Shown one piece after another: positions 31,278 to 40,224 of a DNA stretch of 64,000 nucleotides (positions are counted from its first letter, which is position 1; the number at the start of each line of letters is the position of its first letter). The notes below the pieces were generated by a model, which did no database searches, was not told where the DNA came from, and saw only the letters and a list, made by a program, of their open reading frames with translations. Made by a program: the position numbers and the translations under genes. The stretch spans positions 186,001-250,000 of the forward strand of contig NZ_JAJOMB010000006.1 in the NCBI RefSeq assembly GCF_021129305.1, written 5' to 3'. This stretch comes from Kineosporia babensis (lineage in GTDB: Bacteria; Actinomycetota; Actinomycetes; Actinomycetales; Kineosporiaceae).

Positions 31278-33143
31278 TCAGTGGGGGAGGGTGTGGTGCG
31301 AGCGGGCCGCATCCGGCCAGCGCACCGAAACCTCGGCGTTGTTCAGCAGTACCTCGGGGGTCCTGGCGTCCGGTTCGCCGGTGAGGGTGATGACGGCTGC
31401 CTGCCAAAATCCCGGCTGTACGTCGAGTTCGGCCCAGGGGACACTGACCTCGGAAGCCAGCGGGCTGGCGTCCTTACGTACTTGGTGCCCTTGATCTTTC
31501 GGGGTGACGAGCTGGACGTCCACCCGCGAGGTCAGGGGATCGGTGGCCGGCCATCCGGCCACGCGCACCGCGGTGACGTCCTCGGCGGCCTGCTCCACCC
31601 GTACCAGCCGCACTTCCCAGGGCCCGCGGACCAGCGAGCAGATCGTGACCTCGCCGATCGTTCGGTGCTCGCCCTGGATGCCGTTGGAGTGGCCCGCACC
31701 GGGTCCGCCCAGATCCACCTCACCGTGCACAATCCGTTGCGGGCCGGAGGAACTCAACTGGCCGACGTGCCCAGTGCCCTCGTCCACCGGAACGAGCGTG
31801 GGGCCGTCCTCAATGATCTGCATGCCTGCCCGGTGCGCAACCTGACCGTCGGCCAGCATCAGGGCGGCGCACTGATCGAACGGCTGCGCCCACGAGGCCA
31901 CATCCAGCGGAGGGAGCGTGGCCGTGGAGTAGCCGATCCGGGTGTACAGCGGTGAGTCGCCCGCGTTCGTGCCCGGAAGATCCTTGTCGGTACCGTGATT
32001 CAGTACGCGGACAATGCCGTCGCTGTTGGTTCCGTGAACCAGCCAGCCCGGAGCCTTGATCGCCCGCAGGGTGTCGCCGGTCTCGATCGGCAGGGGTTCC
32101 TCCGGGGTGGACCACACGGGATGCTCTGCCGGAAGCGAGATTCCGAGCATGCCCTTGCTGGCCCAGTACGGTGATCCCGTACCGGAGTACGACTGGCCCA
32201 GGGCCCGCCAAGGACCGAACCAGCCCATGGTGAGCAGGTTGTCCGCATCCGGGGCGTCGTGGTCGACGAAGTGCTGGACGATGCTCGAGGCGGCCCGCTT
32301 GAGCTGCCCGCGCGGCACGGACGGGACCTCGGCCAGGACACCGGTCCAGAACGGGGCCGCGGCGGCGAACCGGTAGATCAGGCTGCGGCCCTGCAGGAGC
32401 GGTCCGCCGTCGGCGCCGACCAGATGAACCGCGTCCTGCAGGAACCGGTCCAGCTCGGCGACGTCTCGCTCGCGGCGCGGGGCGGCCAGGTCTTCGGCGC
32501 CGGCCATCCGGGCCCACAGCGTCGGGTACAGGTGCAGGGCCCAGCCGGCGTAGTGGTCGTAGGAGCGGTGCCGGCCGTCGGAGAACCAGCCGTCCGGGCG
32601 TCGAAACGATTCATGCCGGGCCAGGTCTGCCTCGATGTCCTCCAGTGACCACGGCCCGCCGACCGAACGCAGGAACGTCTGGACCACCACGCGGAACCAC
32701 AGCCAGTTGTTCTGCGGGTAACCGGTGTCCCCGACCACCTCGGCGAAGTAGGCGATCACCCGTTCCTGCACGCCGGAGTCCAGCCGGTCCCAGATCCAGG
32801 GCCGGGTCAGGTCCAGGACCAGCGCCAGTGAGGCGGCCTCGACCTTGGCCTGCCCGTGTTCGGAGGGCCGGACCCAGCGCTCGTCCGAGTGCGGGTCCGT
32901 CCCGGCGGCAATGCCCTGGGCGTACCACTCGGCCAGGTTGAGGGGATCCTCGCCCTTCTCGCCGGCCAGCCGGAAACCGGCCATCAGGAACGTCCGGGCG
33001 AAGCCTTCCAGCCCGTCGATCGCGGTGCCGTAGCCGCCGGCCGGGCCCGGGAACGTGATTCTGCCGTGCCGAGGAGAACCCCAGGGCCGGGCGGCCAGCA
33101 GCATCCGGTCGGCCAGGCCGGTCCATTCCGTGCGCGTCTTCAA
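31278..33143 (-). CDS. DUF2264-like glycan-degradation protein
   Basis: About 621 residues without a signal peptide. The N-terminal (alpha/alpha)-toroid-like part has EWTGLADRMLLAARPWGSPRHGRITFPG, EGFARTFLMAGFRLAGE and PQNNWLWFRVVVQTFL, matching the DUF2264 family. A beta-rich C-terminal third follows. DUF2264 proteins occur with polysaccharide lyases and YesL-like proteins and are thought to be intracellular glycoside-active enzymes. I prefer the TTG start at 33143, which forms TTGA with the upstream stop and has GGAG 8 nt upstream; GTG 33152 is the alternative. The longer open frame upstream belongs to the dehydrogenase in another frame. Confidence 0.8.
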   Translation of the reverse strand: MKTRTEWTGLADRMLLAARPWGSPRHGRITFPGPAGGYGTAIDGLEGFARTFLMAGFRLAGEKGEDPLNLAEWYAQGIAAGTDPHSDERWVRPSEHGQAKVEAASLALVLDLTRPWIWDRLDSGVQERVIAYFAEVVGDTGYPQNNWLWFRVVVQTFLRSVGGPWSLEDIEADLARHESFRRPDGWFSDGRHRSYDHYAGWALHLYPTLWARMAGAEDLAAPRRERDVAELDRFLQDAVHLVGADGGPLLQGRSLIYRFAAAAPFWTGVLAEVPSVPRGQLKRAASSIVQHFVDHDAPDADNLLTMGWFGPWRALGQSYSGTGSPYWASKGMLGISLPAEHPVWSTPEEPLPIETGDTLRAIKAPGWLVHGTNSDGIVRVLNHGTDKDLPGTNAGDSPLYTRIGYSTATLPPLDVASWAQPFDQCAALMLADGQVAHRAGMQIIEDGPTLVPVDEGTGHVGQLSSSGPQRIVHGEVDLGGPGAGHSNGIQGEHRTIGEVTICSLVRGPWEVRLVRVEQAAEDVTAVRVAGWPATDPLTSRVDVQLVTPKDQGHQVRKDASPLASEVSVPWAELDVQPGFWQAAVITLTGEPDARTPEVLLNNAEVSVRWPDAARSHHTLPH

Positions 33144-34150
33144 GCGATCCACTCCAACTCTGCAGCGGTAACCGGGGTCAGGAAGTCCTTGCCGAGGGCG
33201 AAGCGTTCGAGTTCGGTGATCGCGTGCGCGGACATCCGGCGCACCTCCGAGCCCAGCGATCCGGCCAGATGCGGGGTGATCATCACGTTCGGCAGGCTCA
33301 GCAGCGGGTGGCCGGTGGGCAGCGGCTCGGGATCGGTGACGTCCAGCACCGCGTGCAGCCGTCCGGCGGCGCATTCGCGGGTCAGGGCCTCGTGGTCCAC
33401 CAGGGTTCCGCGCGCGGTGTTGATCAGGGTGGCGCTGTCGGGCATCAGGGCCAGTTCGGGGGCGCCGATGATGTGGCGGGTGTTCTCCAGGGCGGGGGCG
33501 TGCAGGGTCAGGATGTCGCTGCGGGAGAGCAGTTCTGGCAAGGGGACGAGTTCGGCACCGGCGGCGGCGACCGCGTGCGGGTCGGCGAACGGGTCGGTGA
33601 CCAGCACTGCGCTGGTCTGCAGGAGGCCGAGCATCTCCACCACCCGCCGCCCGATCCGGGAGAATCCCAGAACGCCGACGACCCGGCCGTAGTTCGACAG
33701 ATCCTCCCGGCCCCGGATGTCCGGCCAGGCCAGTGGCCCCTCGATGCGGGCCCGAGAGGACAGGGTCCAGGCTTGTTTTCCGGCCATGATCACCGCGGCC
33801 AGGGTGAACTCGGCCACCGGGACGGCGTTGATGTCGGCCGCGGCGCTGACTGCGATGCCGCGCTGCCAGACGTGGTGTCCCAGCAGGTCACGCACGCTGC
33901 CGGCGGCGTGGATGATCGCCCGCAGTTGGGGCGCGGCCTGCAGGTGCTCGGCGGTCAGGGTCGGCGCGCCCCACGAGGTGATCAGGACGTCGGCGGCAGC
34001 CAAGGCCGAGCGGGCGCCGGGGGAGTCGAATGCGGTGATCGGCTCGGCGCTCACCAGATCGGCCAGCTCTTGCAGCCGTTCTTGCTCCGACGGCCCGAAC
34101 TGCGAGGACGCGGCCTCGTGGTCCATCACCAGCAACGTGCGTGGCCTCAT
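33140..34150 (-). CDS. 2-hydroxyacid dehydrogenase family protein
   Basis: A 336-residue D-isomer-specific 2-hydroxyacid dehydrogenase. The NAD-binding motif is VGVLGFSRIGRRVVEML (about residues 158-174). The catalytic set is Arg in INTARGTLVD, Glu in DVTDPEPLP and His in ITPHLAGS. It probably oxidises or reduces a sugar-derived hydroxyacid such as a keto-gluconate or uronate product. It is the first gene of the leftward operon and is divergent from the DeoR/LacI hybrid regulator. The shared 238-bp region (34151-34388) contains candidate operators. Confidence 0.88.
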   Translation of the reverse strand: MRPRTLLVMDHEAASSQFGPSEQERLQELADLVSAEPITAFDSPGARSALAAADVLITSWGAPTLTAEHLQAAPQLRAIIHAAGSVRDLLGHHVWQRGIAVSAAADINAVPVAEFTLAAVIMAGKQAWTLSSRARIEGPLAWPDIRGREDLSNYGRVVGVLGFSRIGRRVVEMLGLLQTSAVLVTDPFADPHAVAAAGAELVPLPELLSRSDILTLHAPALENTRHIIGAPELALMPDSATLINTARGTLVDHEALTRECAAGRLHAVLDVTDPEPLPTGHPLLSLPNVMITPHLAGSLGSEVRRMSAHAITELERFALGKDFLTPVTAAELEWIA

Positions 34151-34190
34151 CGCCGCCCACCGCTTCTCTCAGCACAGCCTGTGCGTGTTT

Positions 34191-34205
34191 GTTTCGGTGC
34201 GAAAC
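34191..34205. promoter_or_regulatory. Operator-like palindrome in the divergent promoter region
   Basis: GTTTCG-GTG-CGAAAC is a perfect 6-3-6 inverted repeat, 41 bp before the dehydrogenase start and in the region shared with the divergent regulator. A TTGACA hexamer (34234-34239, plus strand) is nearby. It may bind the hybrid regulator encoded at 34389. This is a positional inference. Confidence 0.4.
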
Positions 34206-34340
34206 TGCGCGTTTGTGGTTCAAGTTGCGCGTGTTGACATCACAGCGACCACGAGCCGAACTTGTCAAGAGTTATCTGGATATGGGCAAAATCGAGCACT
34301 GCGGAGCTGGCCCGGAGCTCGGCCGCGGCATCTGATATGT

Positions 34341-34360
34341 TCACAAACGATCACGAACGC
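34341..34360. promoter_or_regulatory. Tandem direct repeat, possible DeoR-type operator
   Basis: TCACAAACGA is followed directly by TCACGAACGC, two 10-bp units differing at two positions. DeoR-family HTH proteins typically bind such tandem direct repeats at one-turn spacing. The site lies 28 bp before the regulator's own start. A perfect palindrome, GCGCACG-CT-CGTGCGC (34359-34374), follows next to the ribosome-binding site. Autoregulation is likely but unproven. Confidence 0.45.
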
Positions 34361-34388
34361 GCACGCTCGTGCGCCCAGGGGAGGACGC

Positions 34389-35480
34389 TTGAGTGCGGGA
34401 CCTGAACCCGATCGCCCGCTCCTGGCCATCGATCGTCAGCAGCAACTGCTCGATCTGATCCATCAGCGGGGCACCGTCCGGGTCGCCGATCTCGCCGCAG
34501 AACTCGATGTGGCCGCGGCGACCATCCGCCGCGACATCGCCACCCTGGCCGCCGACGGGCGGGTGCATCGGGTCCACGGCGGCGCCACCGCCTTGCGGGC
34601 CGAGACCGCTGCGGAAGCTTCGTCGAGTTCCCTGGCCGGCCTGGGCATGCTGGTGCCATCGCTGGACTACTACTGGCCGGGCGTGGTGCGCGGCGCCGAG
34701 CAGACCGCCCGGGACGCCGGGATGCGGGTCATGCTGCGCGGCTCCTCCTACACGAGCGACGACGAGCGTCCCCACCTGGTCCGCCTGCTCGAGCAAGGGG
34801 CCTCGGCGCTGCTGGTCTCGCCCTCGGTGGTGGGCGCGCAGATCGCCGAAACCATTGCCTGGATGAGCGAACTCACGGTTCCGGTCGTGGTGGTGGAACG
34901 GCCGAGCCTGGCCGATCTGGGGCCCGCCCCGTTCGAGCAGGTCTACTCCGACCACGCTTTCGGCGGCGCCCAGGCCGTGCGGCACCTGGCCTCGCTGGGG
35001 CACCGCCGGATCGCCTTCGCCGCTGCGCCGGACAGCCCGACCGGCCCTTCGGTGCGCGAAGGCTGGTCCCGGACCTTGGACACCCTCGACGTGCCCACCT
35101 CCTCCCGGGTGGATCTGGGCATCCCCAAGGACGGGCTGAAGATCTCCGAGGCCGCCCTCGACCAGGTGATCGAGCAGATCCAGGCCCAGGGCTGCACCGC
35201 CGCCCTGGTGCACGCCGACGCCCAGGCCATCGCCCTGGTCCAGCGCCTGGAAGAGCATGGCTACTCGGTGCCCGCCGACCTTTCCGTGGTGGCGTACGAC
35301 GACGAGTTCGCCGGCCTGTTCAGCCCTTCGCTCACTGCCGTCCGCCCGGCCCGGGCCGCGATCGGCCGCGCCGCCGTGGAGTTGGCCATCTCCCGCCTGC
35401 GGGATCCGGAGCGGCCGATCCACCGCACCGCCATCCTGCCCACCCTGCACGTTCGCGAATCCAGCGCCCCACTCACCTGA
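34389..35480 (+). CDS. Hybrid transcriptional regulator: DeoR-type HTH with LacI-type sugar-sensing domain
   Basis: A 363-residue protein. Residues about 17-68 form a DeoR-family winged HTH (RQQQLLDLIHQRGTVRVADLAAELDVAAATIRRDIATLAADGRVHRVHGGA). From about residue 80 the sequence is a periplasmic-binding-like LacI sensor (LGMLVPSLDYYWPGVVRGAEQTA, VYSDHAFGGAQAVRHLASLGHRRIAFAA, LSVVAYDDEFAGLFSPSLTAVRP). The TTG start at 34389 follows GGGGAGG. It is divergent from the transport/dehydrogenase operon and precedes the lyase gene, so it is the likely sugar-responsive repressor of the whole locus. Confidence 0.85.
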   Translation: MSAGPEPDRPLLAIDRQQQLLDLIHQRGTVRVADLAAELDVAAATIRRDIATLAADGRVHRVHGGATALRAETAAEASSSSLAGLGMLVPSLDYYWPGVVRGAEQTARDAGMRVMLRGSSYTSDDERPHLVRLLEQGASALLVSPSVVGAQIAETIAWMSELTVPVVVVERPSLADLGPAPFEQVYSDHAFGGAQAVRHLASLGHRRIAFAAAPDSPTGPSVREGWSRTLDTLDVPTSSRVDLGIPKDGLKISEAALDQVIEQIQAQGCTAALVHADAQAIALVQRLEEHGYSVPADLSVVAYDDEFAGLFSPSLTAVRPARAAIGRAAVELAISRLRDPERPIHRTAILPTLHVRESSAPLT

Positions 35481-35516
35481 TCACCGGTACCCAGCGCCGT
35501 CGATGCCGCTAGGAGA

Positions 35517-37391
35517 GTGTCAACCACCGTGCCCGATCGTTTCCACGGCCCGCTCGCCGAGGCCTGGCCTGCCGCCGGGCATCTTCAGGCTATCCTGCTC
35601 CCACCGGAGGAATGCCTGCCCGTGCGCTCCCTCGGCGACGCCGACCCCACCACCGTGGCGGACCTGCTCACCCGCGCCGAGCAAGATCTTGGCCAACCCT
35701 GGCCCCACACCCTGGCCCACGCTGCCGCCCGCTACGTCCGCGACGGCGACCGCGAGGAGTACCAGGAGCAGATCTTCGCCCGCCAGCATCGCCTCAGCCG
35801 CGCCGTGGTGGCCGCTGCCGTCACCGAATCACCGCACTGGCTGGACGAAGTCGCCAACGGCGTGGTGCTGCTGTGCGAGCAGAGCTCCTGGTGCTGGCCG
35901 GCCCACGACGACACCTGGCCCCGCCACCACTCCGTCCTGCCCACCGTCACCGACCCCTACCTGGACCTTGGCGCGGGCGAGGTCGTCGGCCAGCTGGCCT
36001 GGATCGACCAACTGCTCGGAACAGCAATGGACGAGCGGTACCCCGGCCTGCGCGCGCGGGTGCGGCACGAGACCCGGATCCGGGTGATCGAGCCGTTCCT
36101 GCGCCGGCGCGACTGGCACTGGATCGGCCTGGCCGGGAACGTGCACAACTGGAACCCGTGGATCCACGGCAACGTCCTCGTCACCGCGCTGCGCCTGGTC
36201 GACGATGGCGAACTACGCTCCACCGTGGTGGATCTGGCCATCCAGGGCCTGGACCGGTACGTGGCCGTGCTACCGCCCGACGGAGCGATCGACGAGGGCT
36301 ATGCCTACTGGTGGAACGGCGCCTGCCGAGCCGTCGAAGCGCTCGACCTGCTCCGGCACGCCACCGCCGGGCAACTGGACGCCACCGGAATTCCCTCTCT
36401 GCAGCAAACTCTGGCTTTCCCGCACCGCATGCACCTGTCCGACGACTGGTACCTCAACCTCGCCGACGGCCAGGCCCGCCCACCCACGGATCAGCCCTGG
36501 CACGCCCTGCACCGCGCCGCCCGAGCCAGCGGCGACGAAGCGGCCGCCCGTCACGCCGCCGCCCATCGCATCCCCGGCACGCCGATAGCCAACGAACGCG
36601 AAGGCCTCGGCCGACTGCTGCGCGCCCTGGTCGACCAGGATTGGGCCCAGGCCACCGCCGAATCATCCCCGCTACCAAGGGATGTCTGGCTCCAGTCCAT
36701 CCAGCTTCTCGTGGCCCGCCCCACCGAAGGCTCCGCTCACGGCCTCACCCTGGCGGTCAAGGGCGGCCACAACGACGAACACCACAACCACAACGACGTT
36801 GGCCAGGTCGTCATCGCCGTGCACGGCATCCCGGTGGTGGTCGACGCCGGCCGCCCGACCTACACCGCCCAGACCTTCGGCCCCGACCGCTACCAGATCC
36901 CCACCATGCACAGCGACTGGCACAGCGTGCCCCAGATCCGCGGCACCGCCCAGCACCACGGCCGCCAGTACGCCGCTCGCCACGTCGAACCCACCATCGT
37001 CGAAGACGGCGCCGGCCTGAAACTTGACCTCGCCGCCGCCTACCCCGGCCACTCGCAGGAAACCTGGCTCCGCACAGCCTACTTGGACCGCTGGGCCGAA
37101 ATCGTGGTGATCAACGACGAATGGAACCTCACCCCCGGCCCGCAACACTCTCTGGTGCGCTACCTCCTCGCCGGCGACGTCCAGCTCGCCCCCGGACAAG
37201 CCACCATCGGCGACCTCGCCCTTTCCTGGGACCCGGCCGTCCCCGCCACCCTGGACGTCCTACCGCTGGAAGACCCCATGCTCTGCGACGTCTGGGGCGA
37301 CCACCTCACCCGCCTGTCACTGGACGTCGGCCCCGAAAGCCAGGGCACGCTCAGCGTCATCGCCCGATTGGTCCCCGCCGCCCTGAGGTGA
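35517..37391 (+). CDS. Heparinase II/III-like polysaccharide lyase
   Basis: A 624-residue protein without a clear signal peptide. The N-terminal half is an alpha-toroid domain (GNVHNWNPWIHGNVLVTALRLVDD, AIDEGYAYWWNGACRAVEALDLL). The C-terminal half begins with KGGHNDEHHNHNDVGQVVIAVHGIPVVVDAG, the HNHND-x-G signature of the heparinase II/III domain, which binds zinc and shapes the active site. Family enzymes cleave uronate-containing glycans by beta-elimination. Lack of secretion suggests action on imported oligosaccharides. The GTG at 35517 lies close to AGGAG; GTG 35529 is an alternative. It is downstream of the hybrid regulator. Confidence 0.85.
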   Translation: MSTTVPDRFHGPLAEAWPAAGHLQAILLPPEECLPVRSLGDADPTTVADLLTRAEQDLGQPWPHTLAHAAARYVRDGDREEYQEQIFARQHRLSRAVVAAAVTESPHWLDEVANGVVLLCEQSSWCWPAHDDTWPRHHSVLPTVTDPYLDLGAGEVVGQLAWIDQLLGTAMDERYPGLRARVRHETRIRVIEPFLRRRDWHWIGLAGNVHNWNPWIHGNVLVTALRLVDDGELRSTVVDLAIQGLDRYVAVLPPDGAIDEGYAYWWNGACRAVEALDLLRHATAGQLDATGIPSLQQTLAFPHRMHLSDDWYLNLADGQARPPTDQPWHALHRAARASGDEAAARHAAAHRIPGTPIANEREGLGRLLRALVDQDWAQATAESSPLPRDVWLQSIQLLVARPTEGSAHGLTLAVKGGHNDEHHNHNDVGQVVIAVHGIPVVVDAGRPTYTAQTFGPDRYQIPTMHSDWHSVPQIRGTAQHHGRQYAARHVEPTIVEDGAGLKLDLAAAYPGHSQETWLRTAYLDRWAEIVVINDEWNLTPGPQHSLVRYLLAGDVQLAPGQATIGDLALSWDPAVPATLDVLPLEDPMLCDVWGDHLTRLSLDVGPESQGTLSVIARLVPAALR

Positions 37392-37416
37392 TCGCCTCTG
37401 GAACTCCTGGTTCTCG

Positions 37417-37469
37417 GCTTATCGGGAAGACAAAACCACTCTATGACGTGCTTTGTCTTCCCGATAAGC
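37417..37469. repeat. 53-bp perfect inverted repeat after the lyase gene
   Basis: GCTTATCGGGAAGACAAA (37417-37434) pairs exactly with its complement at 37452-37469, with a 17-nt spacer. The arms are markedly less GC-rich than the surroundings. It sits between the polysaccharide locus and the peptide-transport operon, both rightward. It could be a transcription terminator, or a recombination or mobile-element site. No U-tract is seen. The remaining intergenic DNA to 37635 shows no gene. Confidence 0.6.
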
Positions 37470-37635
37470 GGGAACGGCGACAGCGGGGGAGACCGCTGGG
37501 TGGGTAGGGGGCGGATTGGTCGGCCGCTGGGCGCAAGGTGAACGCCAAACGCAACGCGGACGAAACGAAGCCGGTCTAGCGTCTCGGATTGTATACGTTC
37601 CGGATTTCCCACCGGCCGTCCCCGGAGGTGCTCAC

Positions 37636-39264
37636 ATGAGGGTTCGCGTCTTGTGCGCAACCGCCGCCCTGTTCCTGCTGACCGGTTGTGTTGCGGTGCA
37701 GCCGGTCGAAGCCCCGCCCGAGCGCGAGGACGTCACCGGCGTCGCGATCGGGACCAGAGCCGTCGCCGAGGGCGGTGATCTGGTGATGGCGCTGTCGGCC
37801 GAGCCCGACCAGCTCGACCCGACCACCTCGTCCTCGCTCTACACCCGCTACGTGATGAACGCGGTCTGCGAGAAGCTGTACGACATCGACGCCGAGGGCA
37901 ACCTGGTGCCGCAGCTGGCCACCGAACTGCCCACCATCTCGGACGACGGGCTGAAGGTCACGATCCCGGTACGCACCGATCCGGTGTTCGCCGACGGAAC
38001 GCCGTTCGATGCCGATGCGGTCGTCACCACGCTCAAACGCAACCTGACACTCGAGGGCTCCTCCCGCAAGAGCGAACTCGGCCCGGTCGCGGACATCAGC
38101 GCGCCCGATCCGCAGACGGTCGTCGTCACCTACGAGACGCCGTTCTCGCCTCTGGCGGCAGCGCTCGCCGACCGGGCCGGAATGATCATGTCCCCGACCG
38201 CTCTGGCCGAGACCGGCGAGAACTTCGGTGAGCATCCGGTGTGCGTGGGACCCTTCCGGTTCGTCGAACGGGTGCCCCAGACCTCGATCAGCGTCGAGCG
38301 GGATCCGCGCTACTACGCGGCGGACGAGGTCCACCTGGACACCATCACGTACCGGATCATGGCGGACGCCAACATTCGGGCCGCCAACCTGCGCTCGGGA
38401 GACGTGCAGGTGGCCGACAGCCTGTCGCCGCAGGATGTGGACGCGCTCACCAGGGAGAAGGACGTCGGTCTGCTGCAGACCGGATCGTTCGGGTACCAGG
38501 CGGTGACCTTCAACATCGGCAACACCGAGGGCACCGGCAAGCAGCCGGGGCAGATCGAGACCCCGCTGGCCACCGATCCGCGCGTGCGCCAGGCGTTCTC
38601 GCTCGCGGTCGACCGCGCTGCCCTGGTGAACTCCGTGTTCAACAACTGGTACGACCCCGCGTGCTCGTTCATCGCCCCGGACAGCACCTACAGCACCGAG
38701 GCCAGCGAAGCCTGCCCCACCTACGACCCGGAGCAGTCCAAGCAGCTGCTCACCGAGGCCGGGCTCGAACTGCCCTACCGGTTCACGCTTTCGGTCTCCA
38801 ACACCGCCGACTCACTGCGGCTGGCCCAGGCGTTGCAGGCCAGCGTGGTCGAAGGTGGTTTCGAGATCGAAATTCAGCCGGTGGAGTACTCCACGCTGCT
38901 GGACCTGCAGTCCAGCGGCGGTTTCGAGGCGGTGCAGCTGGGCTGGTCCGGCCGGGTCGACCCGAACGGCAACACGGCCAGCTTCCTCAGCACCGCCGCG
39001 GGCAACAACTATTCCGGCTATTCCTCGGACGAGGCGGACGAACTGATCCGGGCCGCAGCTCAGGCCACGGACCCGGACGAGCGGGCCGAGATCTACGGCC
39101 GGCTGGTGGAAGTCGTCCAGCGGGACAACCCGATCGTGTACGTCTACCGGACTCGCAGCATCACCGGTTACACCACGACCGATCCGGGCGTCGCGGGGAT
39201 CGAGACCTATGCCGACGGAGTGGTCCGGCTGTCCCGAGCTGCCTTCCTGGAAGGAGGGAACTGA
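37636..39264 (+). CDS. Peptide ABC transporter substrate-binding lipoprotein (family 5)
   Basis: A 542-residue lipoprotein. The signal peptide ends in the lipobox LLTGC (Cys about residue 19). The body is the DppA/OppA fold: LVMALSAEPDQLDPTTSSSLYTRYVMNAVCEKLYDID, GTPFDADAVVTTLKRNL and VGPFRFVERVP. ATG 37636 has GGAGGTG upstream. It heads an operon of two permeases, a gamma-glutamyltransferase and a double ATPase, so gamma-glutamyl peptides or glutathione are likely substrates. Three nt separate it from the first permease. Confidence 0.92.
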   Translation: MRVRVLCATAALFLLTGCVAVQPVEAPPEREDVTGVAIGTRAVAEGGDLVMALSAEPDQLDPTTSSSLYTRYVMNAVCEKLYDIDAEGNLVPQLATELPTISDDGLKVTIPVRTDPVFADGTPFDADAVVTTLKRNLTLEGSSRKSELGPVADISAPDPQTVVVTYETPFSPLAAALADRAGMIMSPTALAETGENFGEHPVCVGPFRFVERVPQTSISVERDPRYYAADEVHLDTITYRIMADANIRAANLRSGDVQVADSLSPQDVDALTREKDVGLLQTGSFGYQAVTFNIGNTEGTGKQPGQIETPLATDPRVRQAFSLAVDRAALVNSVFNNWYDPACSFIAPDSTYSTEASEACPTYDPEQSKQLLTEAGLELPYRFTLSVSNTADSLRLAQALQASVVEGGFEIEIQPVEYSTLLDLQSSGGFEAVQLGWSGRVDPNGNTASFLSTAAGNNYSGYSSDEADELIRAAAQATDPDERAEIYGRLVEVVQRDNPIVYVYRTRSITGYTTTDPGVAGIETYADGVVRLSRAAFLEGGN

Positions 39265-39267
39265 ATC

Positions 39268-40224
39268 ATGGCGCATTTCTTGCTGACCCGGTTGTGGCAG
39301 AGCGTAGTGACGCTCGTGCTGGCTTCCATGGTGGTGTTCGCCGGGGTGCGGGCGCTTCCGGGCGACCCGGCCCTGGCGGCGGCGGGCGAGGAAGCCACCC
39401 CGGAGATGGTCGCTGCGGTGCGGGCGCAGCTGGGCCTGGATCAGCCGCTCTGGGTGCAGTACTGGCGTTTCGTCAAGAACCTGCTCTCCGGTGACCTTGG
39501 AACCTCGGTGCGCACCGGAACGCCGGTCAGCGAACTGATCGGCGCCACGTTGCCGGTCACGGCCTGGCTGACGGTGTACGCGCTGGGGTTCGCGGTGGTC
39601 GTGGGGCTGATCGCAGGCACCGTCGCCGCGGTCCGCCGGGGCACGGTGACCGAGTTCGGGCTGAACACGCTCTCGGTGGTGGGACTGTCGGTGCCGAGCT
39701 TCTGGCTGGGCCTGCTGGCGATCCTGTACCTCGCGGTCGGGCTCGGCTGGTTTCCGGCGTCCGGCTACGTCTCGCCCGTGGAGGATCCGCTGCGGGCGCT
39801 GCATCATCTGACCTTGCCGGCGGTGATCCTGGGCACCGGTATCGCGGCGGTCGTGATGCGCCAGACCCGGGCCTCGATGCTGGCCAACCTGGAGGCCGAC
39901 TACGTGAGGACGGCCCGGGCCAAGGGGGTTTCGCAGGCGCGGGTCGTGGTCCGGTTCGCCCTGCGCAACTCCCTGGTCGTGGTGGTGACGCTGGTCGGGC
40001 TGCAACTGGGCGGGCTGATCTCCGGGGCCGTGGTGACCGAGCGGATCTTCGGTCTGCCCGGGTTCGGAAAACTCACCCTGGACTCGGTCTTCAGCCGTGA
40101 CTACCCGGTGATCGAAGGAGTCGTCCTGATCGTGACTTTCGCCTACATCATCATCAATCTGGTGGTCGACGTGCTCTACAGCATCCTGGACCCGCGGATC
40201 CGGGTCACCGGAGCGAACTCGTGA
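39268..40224 (+). CDS. Peptide ABC transporter permease, DppB type
   Basis: A 318-residue permease. The N-terminal helix (FLLTRLWQSVVTLVLASMVVFAGVRALPGDPA), the cytoplasmic EAA loop YVRTARAKGVSQARVVVRFALRNSL and the end VDVLYSILDPRIR are all classic DppB/OppB/GsiC features. It forms the membrane channel with the next gene product, with which it overlaps by 4 nt (GTGA). Confidence 0.93.
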   Translation: MAHFLLTRLWQSVVTLVLASMVVFAGVRALPGDPALAAAGEEATPEMVAAVRAQLGLDQPLWVQYWRFVKNLLSGDLGTSVRTGTPVSELIGATLPVTAWLTVYALGFAVVVGLIAGTVAAVRRGTVTEFGLNTLSVVGLSVPSFWLGLLAILYLAVGLGWFPASGYVSPVEDPLRALHHLTLPAVILGTGIAAVVMRQTRASMLANLEADYVRTARAKGVSQARVVVRFALRNSLVVVVTLVGLQLGGLISGAVVTERIFGLPGFGKLTLDSVFSRDYPVIEGVVLIVTFAYIIINLVVDVLYSILDPRIRVTGANS

